Below, in pieces: positions 46,050 to 53,374 of a stretch of 64,000 nucleotides of DNA. The position numbers were made by a program, and so were the translations under genes. Numbering within the stretch: the stretch's first letter is position 1; the number at the start of each line of letters is the position of its first letter. Under the pieces are notes generated by a model. That model was given only the letters and a program-made list of their open reading frames with translations. It did not search any database and was not told the origin of the DNA. Origin of the DNA: Microbulbifer bruguierae (GTDB lineage Bacteria > Pseudomonadota > Gammaproteobacteria > Pseudomonadales > Cellvibrionaceae); assembly GCF_029869925.1 (NCBI RefSeq), contig NZ_CP118605.1:682001-746000 (forward strand). Reading direction: 5' to 3'.

Positions 46050-46919
46050 TTAGCCCGCCCATCCCAATTTGGAACGACAGGTTTCGTAGAAATTGTGGTC
46101 TAGAGGATGAATCAGAGTCAGGCGGTGGGGCTTCTTGTGTATTCGTACGACGTCGCCGGGTTGGGTAATCAGCTGGTCATGCCCATCACAGGTAACATGT
46201 GGATTCGCCACATTGTGCCGCCCAATTACGATCTTGAACTCACTACTGCCCTCTACCACGATAGGGCGACTACTCAAAATATGCGGATTCAAGGGTACCA
46301 CTACGATGGCGTCCAGTTTTGGGTGCATTATTGGGCCGCCCCCCGAAAGGGCATAAGCCGTCGAGCCGGTAGGTGTAGAGATGATTAAACCGTCAGCGCG
46401 CAGTGTGTATACAAACTGACCGTCGATAAACAGGTCAAATTCGATCATGCGAATAAATTCGCCCGGATGAATCACCACATCGTTCAGTGCGGAGCCTTTT
46501 CCGGTAGGCTTGCCATCTCGCGTTACCGACATATCAAGCAGAAACCGGCTTTCTGCCATGTATTTGCCCGCAAGTACGTCGCCCACTTTCTGCTCGATTT
46601 CATCCGGTGTGATATCAGTGAGAAATCCTAACCGACCCCGGTTGATCCCCAAAAGTGGAACGCTGAATTTTGCAAGGGTGCGCGCAGCAGCCAATAAGCT
46701 ACCGTCTCCACCCACGACGATCACCAGGTCACACAACTCGCCAAGCTTGTCTTTGGAGCAAACCCTGGCACCGTGACCAGCCAGATCGTTGGCACTGTTT
46801 TCCTCGAGAATGACGGTATAGCCTTCCCGTTCGAGAAAAACCATCAGGCGTTTGAGTGAAATTACTGCACTTTCACTTTCGGTGCGGCCAATAAGGCCTA
46901 TGTTCTGAAATTCCGACAC
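46050..46919 (-). CDS. nadK: NAD kinase
   Basis: A 289-residue enzyme that phosphorylates NAD to NADP, essential for NADPH supply. Motifs: G-G-D-G-S (70-74), the N-R-G-R-L-G-F-L-T-D-I segment, L-N-D-V-V-I-H-P and the T-P-T-G-S-T-A-Y-A-L-S-G-G-G-P core. The GTG at 46919 is chosen (GGGGG site, five bases off) because the preceding 25 codons of the open frame are low-complexity. Core-like base composition within the glycan locus, with 193 bases to rmlB, suggests it keeps its own promoter and marks the ancestral chromosome. Confidence 0.96.
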   Translation of the reverse strand: MSEFQNIGLIGRTESESAVISLKRLMVFLEREGYTVILEENSANDLAGHGARVCSKDKLGELCDLVIVVGGDGSLLAAARTLAKFSVPLLGINRGRLGFLTDITPDEIEQKVGDVLAGKYMAESRFLLDMSVTRDGKPTGKGSALNDVVIHPGEFIRMIEFDLFIDGQFVYTLRADGLIISTPTGSTAYALSGGGPIMHPKLDAIVVVPLNPHILSSRPIVVEGSSEFKIVIGRHNVANPHVTCDGHDQLITQPGDVVRIHKKPHRLTLIHPLDHNFYETCRSKLGWAG

Positions 46920-47112
46920 TGATCCCCCATCTGGAGTGCTGGTCTGGGCACGCCCTTGCCCTTGTAACCCGGTTTGTACCGGGCCTGCCCCCAAAGAGTT
47001 GTTTATCCGACTTCAAGCCAACTATAAAAATAAAATCAGCGACATATGTAATTATCAAATTCATCTGGAGCTGATTCAGCTAATGCCCATCAACCGGGCT
47101 TTCTGAGATTGA

Positions 47113-48210
47113 CTATGATGGAATCAGGTCAACCCACCATTGGCGGTTACTAAGGTACCAATTGACAGTTTTCTCAATACCGCTCTCAAAGGATTCCTGA
47201 GGTTGGTAACCGAGCTCCGCTCTACTTTTCCGGGCGTCAATCGCGTAGCGGCGGTCGTGTCCAGGGCGATCGGTAACGTATTGTATTAGCTCGCGACATC
47301 TGCCTTCAGTTGCCGAGTGTGCTTCAGGAAACGCACTCGCCAATTCGGGACTATTCGCAAAAGCCCTGCCCATCAAGTCGCAAACGAGCTTTACGATATC
47401 TATGTTGTACCATTCATTGTGCCCACCGATGTTGTAATTTTCACCAACCTTTCCATCTTTCAACACCAGTTCAATACCTCGAGCATGGTCTTCAACGTAC
47501 AACCAGTCCCTTACCTGCTTACCATCTCCATACACAGGTAGAGGCTTGTCGTGCAAAATATTTGTGATAATGAGCGGAATCAATTTCTCAGGAAAATGGT
47601 ATGGACCATAGTTATTTGAGCAATTGGAGGTAGTTACCTCCAGACCATAAGTGTGGTGGTAGGCACGGACCAGATGATCCGATGCTGCCTTGCTCGCTGA
47701 ATAGGGAGAGTTCGGTGCGTAGGCCGTAGTTTCCGCGAAAGGAGGGTCATTTGGCTCCAGAGTCCCGTAAACCTCATCGGTACTTACATGATGAAATCGG
47801 TGCGTAACGGGGGCAAGGCCATCGGCTTTCGGAATGTCGATCCAGATTTTTTTTGCTGCCTTCAGCAAACTATGGGTACCGATAATATTGGTCTCGATAA
47901 ATGCATCGGGACCAGAGATTGATCGATCGACATGGGACTCTGCGGCGAAGTGAACAATAGTATTCAACGCATGCTTGACCAGAAGATCTTCAACCAATTC
48001 AGTATTGCAAATGTTCCCGTGAACGAATTCAAAATTCGGACAATCCATAACCGGATCAAGATTCGCGCGGTTGCCAGCATAGGTCAGAGCGTCCAGCACC
48101 ACTACGGTATCGCTGGGATATTGTTTTAGCCAATAATGGACGAAATTAGCACCTATAAACCCTGCACCACCTGTAACCAATAACCTGGAAGCGACTTTTG
48201 CTTGGTCCAT
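47113..48210 (-). CDS. rmlB: dTDP-glucose 4,6-dehydratase
   Basis: A 365-residue short-chain dehydrogenase-like enzyme, second step of dTDP-L-rhamnose synthesis. NAD-binding G-G-A-G-F-I-G (14-20), catalytic D-E (S-T-D-E-V-Y) and Y-S-A-S-K motifs are present, plus the substrate motif N-C-S-N-N-Y-G-P-Y-H-F-P-E-K-L-I. Last gene of the rmlACDB set; 79 bases after rmlD. Confidence 0.97.
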   Translation of the reverse strand: MDQAKVASRLLVTGGAGFIGANFVHYWLKQYPSDTVVVLDALTYAGNRANLDPVMDCPNFEFVHGNICNTELVEDLLVKHALNTIVHFAAESHVDRSISGPDAFIETNIIGTHSLLKAAKKIWIDIPKADGLAPVTHRFHHVSTDEVYGTLEPNDPPFAETTAYAPNSPYSASKAASDHLVRAYHHTYGLEVTTSNCSNNYGPYHFPEKLIPLIITNILHDKPLPVYGDGKQVRDWLYVEDHARGIELVLKDGKVGENYNIGGHNEWYNIDIVKLVCDLMGRAFANSPELASAFPEAHSATEGRCRELIQYVTDRPGHDRRYAIDARKSRAELGYQPQESFESGIEKTVNWYLSNRQWWVDLIPS

Positions 48211-48289
48211 TAATATCTAATCCTGTTTACTATTTTCGAACTTATGCGTTCCGGGATAATACAGTGATAAACTTTCAAATATCCGGCGG

Positions 48290-49198
48290 TTAGGATTTGA
48301 GCTCATCCAGCATGCTGGCCAACTGCTCCCGCCAGTGTTTGGTATATATCTGGAACGAGGCCTCGAAATGGGATTTATCCAAAACACTAAATGCAGGACG
48401 CGTAGCAGGTGTTGGGTAATCGGTGTGAGGTATCGGACGAATCGCTATTTTTCTGTCTAGCAGCCCGCGCTCTATGGCAAGCTCTTGAATCGCCACCGCA
48501 AAATCATACCACGACGCAACGCCGGCATCAGTCCAATGGTGGATTTCCGTCCGAGTATTATCAGTATTCACAACACGCATTTCACCAGCACGCCAGATTG
48601 CTTTCGCCAAGCCATACCCCCAAGTAGGCGTGCCAACCTGATCATAGACGATAGATAACTCTTCTCTACTCGGGTCTGACATCAGCCGCAACATGGTTTT
48701 TACAAAGTTCTGCCCGTGGCTGGAATACACCCAGGATGTCCTGAGGATCAGGCTATTGTGCAAACTGCGTTCGATAATTTCTCGTTCACCGGCGAGCTTG
48801 CTCGCGCCGTAAATGCCGAGGGGGGCGGTTGCATCTCCTATTTTATAAGGTTGTGCTTTTTTTCCATCGAACACGAAGTCTGTGGACACATGGATAAAAG
48901 CCACATTGGGGCGAAGTTGCAACTGCTCGACAATATTTTTGACTACGCACTGGTTCAGGTCGAACGCCCGTTCACTTTCCGTTTCTGCTTTGTCAACGGC
49001 GGTATAAGCCGCAGCGTTAATCACCAAATCTGGTTCCAAACTGCCAAAAGCATCCGCGATCTGGGCAGGATCAAGCAGGTCAATTTCCGCGCTGCCGAGC
49101 GCCGTAACATCCCACCCGTCAGGCACCGTACGCAACAACTCCCAAGCGAGCTGTCCATTCTTGCCAAAAACAAGTGCTTGGTGATGGCTAGCGGACAT
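48290..49198 (-). CDS. rmlD: dTDP-4-dehydrorhamnose reductase
   Basis: A 302-residue NAD(P)H-dependent reductase, final step to dTDP-L-rhamnose. G-K-N-G-Q-L-A-W (nucleotide site; usually G-x-x-G-Q-L-G), H-V-S-T-D-F-V-F-D-G, Y-G-A-S-K-L-A-G-E (catalytic Tyr/Lys). The ATG at 49198 lies within the end of rmlC (11-base overlap) and has an AGAGG site. Confidence 0.95.
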   Translation of the reverse strand: MSASHHQALVFGKNGQLAWELLRTVPDGWDVTALGSAEIDLLDPAQIADAFGSLEPDLVINAAAYTAVDKAETESERAFDLNQCVVKNIVEQLQLRPNVAFIHVSTDFVFDGKKAQPYKIGDATAPLGIYGASKLAGEREIIERSLHNSLILRTSWVYSSHGQNFVKTMLRLMSDPSREELSIVYDQVGTPTWGYGLAKAIWRAGEMRVVNTDNTRTEIHHWTDAGVASWYDFAVAIQELAIERGLLDRKIAIRPIPHTDYPTPATRPAFSVLDKSHFEASFQIYTKHWREQLASMLDELKS

Positions 49199-49751
49199 AC
49201 GGCAACCTCTCGGCATCATTCAATGCCTGTCCATGTCGGTCTTTCTCGGAAAGACGTGGCTCCCCGCCATCAGACAATGGCCAATCGATACCCACCTCAG
49301 GGTCATCCCAGCGCAGACTACGTTCACTTTCCGGATGATAATAATCTGTACATTTATAGACAAACTCAGCTGAGTCCGAGGTTACATAAAAGCCATGCGC
49401 AAAGCCTGCGGGAACCCAGAGCTGTCGTTGGTTTTCTGCTGAAAGAAATACACCAACCCACTCACCAAAGGTAGGTGAGTCCTCGCGGATATCGACAGCA
49501 ACATCATAGACTTCGCCATGCACCACGCGCACAAGCTTGCCCTGGGTTTGTTCTGTTTGGTAATGCAATCCCCGCAATATTCCCCGGCCGGATTTGGAGT
49601 GATTGTCCTGAACAAAAGTAACATCTGCGACATTTTCACGGAACCAGGACTCGCGATAGGTTTCCATGAAAAAGCCCCGCTCGTCACCAAAGACACGGGG
49701 CTCAATAATTTTAACTGCGGGAATATGGGTATTTACTATCTCCACGATCAA
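49188..49751 (-). CDS. rmlC: dTDP-4-dehydrorhamnose 3,5-epimerase
   Basis: A 187-residue cupin-fold epimerase, third step of rhamnose nucleotide synthesis. [18 protein letters not shown] (catalytic His), [11 protein letters not shown] and G-F-A-H-G-F are the family motifs. It starts with a TTG overlapping the rmlA stop (shared TTGA at 49748-49751) or with a GTG two codons later; both fit the AAGG site roughly. Overlap implies coupled translation in the A-C-D-B order. Confidence 0.95.
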   Translation of the reverse strand: MIVEIVNTHIPAVKIIEPRVFGDERGFFMETYRESWFRENVADVTFVQDNHSKSGRGILRGLHYQTEQTQGKLVRVVHGEVYDVAVDIREDSPTFGEWVGVFLSAENQRQLWVPAGFAHGFYVTSDSAEFVYKCTDYYHPESERSLRWDDPEVGIDWPLSDGGEPRLSEKDRHGQALNDAERLPYVR

Positions 49752-50626
49752 AATACCTTATCTTCAGCGACCTGTATCAGGTATTGGCCGTAGCCGCTTT
49801 TCAGCAACGGTTGCGCCAGCGCCAATAATTGCTCCGCAGAGATGTACCCCATACGGTACGCAACCTCCTCCGGGCAAGCGATTTTCAGCCCCTGGCGAGC
49901 CTCAATCGTTTGCACAAAATGATTGGCCGCCAGCAGGTTATCGTGGGTTCCAGTGTCGAGCCAGGCGGCTCCTCGCCCCATAACTTCTACCGTCAGAGTT
50001 CCAGCTTCCAGATATGCCCGGTTCACATCTGTAATTTCAAGCTCACCACGAGTAGACGGCAGGATAGATTTGGCAATATCGAGCACCTGGTTGTCATAGA
50101 AGTACAATCCGGTCACCGCGTAATTGGATTTGGGCTGCGCTGGCTTTTCTTCGATGGACAACGCCTTGCCATCCACATCGAACTCCACGACACCATAGGC
50201 TTTCGGGTCATTCACGTGGTAACCAAACACAGTTGCGCCCTGCGCCCTGGCGGATGCCCTGCGTAGTAACGTCATAAAATCGTGGGCATAGAAGATGTTG
50301 TCGCCAAGAACCAACGCGCAATCATCGTTACCGATAAACGATTGGCCAATGATAAACGCCTGGGCCAAACCATCGGGGGAAGGCTGAATTTCATAGGAAA
50401 GGTTAATTCCCCACTCCTCACCGCTCCCCAGAAGATTCTGGAACGCCGGCAAGTCCTGAGGGGTCGAGATGATCAGAATATCCCGAATACCCGCCAACAT
50501 CAGCGTTGTCAACGGGTAGTAGATCATAGGCTTATCGTAAATAGGGATCAGCTGTTTACTGACCGCCTTCGTGATGGGGTATAGCCGACTGCCAGTCCCA
50601 CCGGCAAGAATGATTCCCTTACGCAC
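49748..50626 (-). CDS. rmlA: Glucose-1-phosphate thymidylyltransferase
   Basis: A 292-residue nucleotidyltransferase, first step of dTDP-L-rhamnose synthesis. The N-terminus [15 protein letters not shown] carries the nucleotide-binding loop; [11 protein letters not shown] and G-D-N-I-F-Y (metal Asp) follow. AGGGAGA precedes the ATG. First of the rml genes; its promoter should be in the 115-base gap to the ACC-deaminase-like gene, unless transcription reads through. Confidence 0.97.
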   Translation of the reverse strand: MRKGIILAGGTGSRLYPITKAVSKQLIPIYDKPMIYYPLTTLMLAGIRDILIISTPQDLPAFQNLLGSGEEWGINLSYEIQPSPDGLAQAFIIGQSFIGNDDCALVLGDNIFYAHDFMTLLRRASARAQGATVFGYHVNDPKAYGVVEFDVDGKALSIEEKPAQPKSNYAVTGLYFYDNQVLDIAKSILPSTRGELEITDVNRAYLEAGTLTVEVMGRGAAWLDTGTHDNLLAANHFVQTIEARQGLKIACPEEVAYRMGYISAEQLLALAQPLLKSGYGQYLIQVAEDKVF

Positions 50627-50741
50627 TGAACATCTCCCTCTATTGGTCTTCTAGCTTGTAATACTACTTCCTGTATTGGAGGTAATTATGCCGCAGCTGC
50701 CCTATTACGTCGATTTTTTGTGCAGGAGGCCCAGCGAACAT

Positions 50742-51677
50742 TTATTGATCACCCCTTACCCCTTGCAGCCCACCGGTATGCAACATCAAGACTTTGCGTC
50801 TACGACAGGAGGCGCCTCCCCCCTCAATTGCGTTTTGTTGCAGGGCGTATGCCAGCTTCGCGGTATATATCGGGTCCAGTGGGATACCGGTTTGGCACTG
50901 GAATGAATGACGAAACTGGTCAAGGTATACGGGGTAACGCGCATAGCCACCACAATGATAGTCCGTACGCACATCAATACCGGATTCGCCTCCATCCAGC
51001 TCAGAACGCCAGAAGTTAGCACTTCGTTCGACACTACCTCGGTCCTTCAATACTGAAACACCAACAACCTTTAACGTCTGGCCAAGAGTCGCCCCCAGGG
51101 CCCCTAGTGTCAGCCCCGTGCCACACGCAACCCAACACTCTGCAAATTTGATGGGCTGAGTCTGCTGAATCATTGCCCCGAGAAGGCCAACACCTCTCGC
51201 CCCCGCCAGGTTGGCCCCACCTTCGGGAATGTAGCAACTATTTGTGACATCAAGGCCGGCAAACCGCGGAAAATCAGACCTGTGCCTTTCCCTGTAAGCT
51301 GCTCTAGAAACAAAGTGCAGTTGCATTCCCATTCGCCTGGCATCCTGCAGTGTGGCACTCAGGTAGCTTTCCGCCTCGCCCCGAATGATACCCACCGTGC
51401 GGAAGCCAAACCGCTGACCGGCCGCTGCCGTTGCGTGGATATGATTGGACCAGGCGCCACCGCAGGTAATGAGCGTCTTCGTATTCTGCCTGCGTGCTTC
51501 AAGAAGATTGAAAATGAGTTTGTAACCTTTATTTCCTGAGATAAGCGGGTCCAGAAGGTCGTCCCGCCTTACCCAGAGGTCAACGCCAGGAAACACGTCT
51601 GACGAAACGCACTGATAGGGAACTTTTGCAATTGATCTTTTAAAGCTTCGTAAATCCAGATTCGAAAGGAATTGCAT
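50742..51677 (-). CDS. PLP-dependent ACC deaminase / D-cysteine desulfhydrase-like protein
   Basis: A 311-residue fold-type II PLP enzyme. L-W-V-R-R-D-D-L-L-D-P-L-I-S-G-N-K-G-Y-K (with the PLP Lys50), C-G-G-A-W-S-N-H-I-H-A-T-A-A-A-G (substrate and PLP phosphate loop) and E-G-G-A-N-L-A-G-A-R-G are those of the ACC deaminase/D-cysteine desulfhydrase family. These enzymes release ammonia (and H2S) from small amino acids; the usual R-K-L after the lysine is Y-K-L here, so the substrate is open. The ATG at 51677, with GGGTAGC ahead, is 4 bases beyond the RES gene's stop: a tight operon with the toxin-antitoxin genes. Confidence 0.85.
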   Translation of the reverse strand: MQFLSNLDLRSFKRSIAKVPYQCVSSDVFPGVDLWVRRDDLLDPLISGNKGYKLIFNLLEARRQNTKTLITCGGAWSNHIHATAAAGQRFGFRTVGIIRGEAESYLSATLQDARRMGMQLHFVSRAAYRERHRSDFPRFAGLDVTNSCYIPEGGANLAGARGVGLLGAMIQQTQPIKFAECWVACGTGLTLGALGATLGQTLKVVGVSVLKDRGSVERSANFWRSELDGGESGIDVRTDYHCGGYARYPVYLDQFRHSFQCQTGIPLDPIYTAKLAYALQQNAIEGGGASCRRRKVLMLHTGGLQGVRGDQ

Positions 51678-51681
51678 TTTG

Positions 51682-52485
51682 CTACCCAGCAGGAAGAGGC
51701 AGACTGCCAGCATCGAGGAAGTCCTCGCTGAAGAACCGGCGGCTCTCAAGGCCGCTGCCAGACTTGATCAAAAAGTGCACACTGGAATGGGTAGCCTCTG
51801 CAGTGACTTCCGCTTCTATCGTCGGCGGACGTTTCAGCAAAGCTTCGGGCTCGAAAATAGCAACATTGACCCCTTGCTGCCTCTCTGTCACAAGACCGTT
51901 ATTATTGGATTCACCTCCAACTCCCGCGCACAAAGCGCGCGCTGAAAAAGTCTCTATCCCTTGAATTCCGCAAGATCGAAGTTGATTCCCCAGGTCCTGA
52001 CAAAAAGTGTAATCCCGCAAGTGGGTAATCTGGGGCCAGAAAGTCCGCCAGGGCTCAGCCTGTAGCCGGACTCCCGGATCCGCGCAATATTTTGCGGAGA
52101 AGACCTGGTGGTAGCTGGTAACAGCGATGTTTGGCGACGGCTGCATATCATTTAGAAACAGCAGCCGGTAATAGGCTGCTTCCGCGAGCACGGTGTCGAT
52201 TGACTTGCTTCCGTAGAAAATACCAGCCTCAGCGCAGCGACCGAACCTTGAGCCCCAAGGCAAAGGCGGGTATCGAAAAGGTGTGGCCAGCAAATAGTGC
52301 AGGTGTTCACTTCCCGGCAATCTCGCGGGCTTGCTCTGCTCGAGCAGTTTTTCAAGAATTTCCTGCTTGTGCAGGTTGTCCACCAGGCTTCTGGTTGCGA
52401 CCTCTTCCTGAGATTCGATAATACGGTAGAGACGACCGATCAACCGTGTGGCGGAGTGACGAATCTTCTCCCGAAGGTCGATCAA
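51682..52485 (-). CDS. RES-domain toxin (NAD-degrading type)
   Basis: A 267-residue protein with a RES domain in its middle (F-R-Y-P-P-L-P-W-G-S-R-F-G near 70-82, G-I-F-Y-G-S-K-S-I-D-T-V-L-A-E-A-A-Y-Y-R near 88-107), where the conserved Arg, Tyr and Glu form the active site. Characterised RES toxins (ParT, MbcT, Res) deplete NAD+ or modify proteins with ADP-ribose. Its TTG start shares the bases TTGA with the antitoxin stop. The N-terminal 60 residues are an extension of unclear role. Partner antitoxin directly upstream. Confidence 0.9.
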   Translation of the reverse strand: MIDLREKIRHSATRLIGRLYRIIESQEEVATRSLVDNLHKQEILEKLLEQSKPARLPGSEHLHYLLATPFRYPPLPWGSRFGRCAEAGIFYGSKSIDTVLAEAAYYRLLFLNDMQPSPNIAVTSYHQVFSAKYCADPGVRLQAEPWRTFWPQITHLRDYTFCQDLGNQLRSCGIQGIETFSARALCAGVGGESNNNGLVTERQQGVNVAIFEPEALLKRPPTIEAEVTAEATHSSVHFLIKSGSGLESRRFFSEDFLDAGSLPLPAG

Positions 52486-52844
52486 ACCTTGCCCCTCATG
52501 GCATCGAGGTAGGTAACGATTCGTACCAATCCATCAATGCGACCGGCGAGCTCTTTTGGCACCCCGTTTAAAGCCCGGTTGGCGGTAGCGAACCAGGTTT
52601 TGGCCCCCTCTTCGCCGCCCATCAGCACAAAGGCAGAGCGATAGGCCCGTACCAGCAACAGCGCCAGCTGGCCTTCAGCACTCTCTGGTGCAAGGCCGCT
52701 TCTGCGCCGTAGGGTGCGGTCATCCAGATGAATTATCTCGCTGAGTTCTCGCTTTTTAAGACCCAAGTGATTGGCCGTGTTCAGTGTTGCCTCCAGAAGA
52801 ACCTGATCTTCTGCAATCTGTTGGGAATGAGCAGGATGTGCCAT
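52482..52844 (-). CDS. Xre/MbcA/ParS-type antitoxin
   Basis: A 120-residue protein with an N-terminal Xre-like helix-turn-helix region (L-G-L-K-K-R-E-L-S-E-I-I-H-L-D-D-R-T-L) and the C-terminal DUF2384/MbcA antitoxin domain (L-L-L-V-R-A-Y-R-S, then F-A-T-A-N-R-A-L-N-G-V-P-K-E-L). It should neutralise the RES toxin and repress the operon. GGAGG lies 5 bases before the ATG. Promoter and palindrome are immediately upstream. Confidence 0.92.
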   Translation of the reverse strand: MAHPAHSQQIAEDQVLLEATLNTANHLGLKKRELSEIIHLDDRTLRRRSGLAPESAEGQLALLLVRAYRSAFVLMGGEEGAKTWFATANRALNGVPKELAGRIDGLVRIVTYLDAMRGKV

Positions 52845-52869
52845 ACAGCCTCCAAGATAAGCAATTTCT

Positions 52870-52912
52870 GGTCATATGACCTAAATATATTTATCAATCG
52901 GACATTTTGCAA
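52870..52912 (-). promoter_or_regulatory. Antitoxin-toxin promoter with operator palindrome
   Basis: On the minus strand, -35 TTGCAA (52907-52912) and -10 TATATT (52884-52889) are 17 bases apart. Immediately downstream, at the expected transcription start, is the perfect 12-bp palindrome GGTCATATGACC (52870-52881), 25 bases before the antitoxin ATG. Position and symmetry suggest an operator for the Xre antitoxin. Confidence 0.7.
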
Positions 52913-52952
52913 ACATAAATATGGGACTGGGCAAAGTGGGAAGGTAGGACCA

Positions 52953-53000
52953 CACATACGAAAAAGGCCCACACGCAAGTGTGGGCCTTTTTCGTATGTG
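52953..53000 (-). terminator. Terminator of the tRNA-Val/tRNA-Asp operon
   Basis: Two perfectly complementary 22-base arms (52953-52974 and 52979-53000) surround a GCAA loop; the core is GGCCCACAC with an A-run/T-run at its base, giving a U-run on the minus strand. The tRNA-proximal arm includes the last two bases of the tRNA-Asp CCA end, so the hairpin starts within the tRNA. Confidence 0.85.
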
Positions 53001-53075
53001 GCGGACCGGACGGGACTCGAACCCGCGACCTCCGGCGTGACAGGCCGGCATTCTAACCAACTGAACTACCGGTCC
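52999..53075 (-). tRNA. tRNA-Asp (GTC)
   Basis: 77 bases including an encoded CCA. Acceptor GGACCGG/CCGGTCC, D-loop with AGTTGGTTAGA, anticodon GTC in CCTGTCACG and T-loop GGGTTCGAGTCCC. Second gene of a two-tRNA operon after tRNA-Val. Confidence 0.95.
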
Positions 53076-53110
53076 GCGGTAGACTCATCTCTCAACATGT
53101 GTAGGAGAGA

Positions 53111-53186
53111 TGGTGGGTGGTACAGGGGTCGAACCTGTGACCTACGGCTTGTAAGGCCGTCGCTCTCCCAACTGAGCTAACCACCC
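53111..53186 (-). tRNA. tRNA-Val (TAC)
   Basis: 76 bases with encoded CCA. Acceptor GGGTGGT/ACCACCC, D-loop AGTTGGGA, anticodon TAC in CTTACAA and T-loop AGGTTCGACCCCT. First gene of the operon; 35 bases separate it from tRNA-Asp. Confidence 0.95.
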
Positions 53187-53253
53187 GATCAGGTAACTTC
53201 ATTATCAGAAGCTTTCCTGTTTCGCTCTGGGTTATCCCCTGAGAGCGAGGCGC

Positions 53254-53281
53254 ATCATACCCGACCATATTTTTGTGTCAA
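53254..53281 (-). promoter_or_regulatory. Promoter of tRNA-Val/tRNA-Asp operon
   Basis: On the minus strand a consensus -35 TTGACA (53276-53281) and -10 TATGAT (53254-53259) are 16 bases apart, followed by a GC-rich discriminator GCGCC as in stringently controlled stable-RNA promoters. Confidence 0.85.
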
Positions 53282-53374
53282 CTAAAAACGCGCCAAAAAT
53301 TTCAAAATATTTTCAGAGCCATTCCCGCTACTTACAGAGCTGACGACCCTTTGACCAATAAGGGCGCAAAACCC

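Noticed and set aside
52999..53186. tRNA-Asp or tRNA-Val as attachment site of an integrated island covering the glycan and toxin-antitoxin genes
   Set aside because: I found no integrase gene and no copy of the tRNA 3' end near 33-34.5 kb, the other side of the candidate island.
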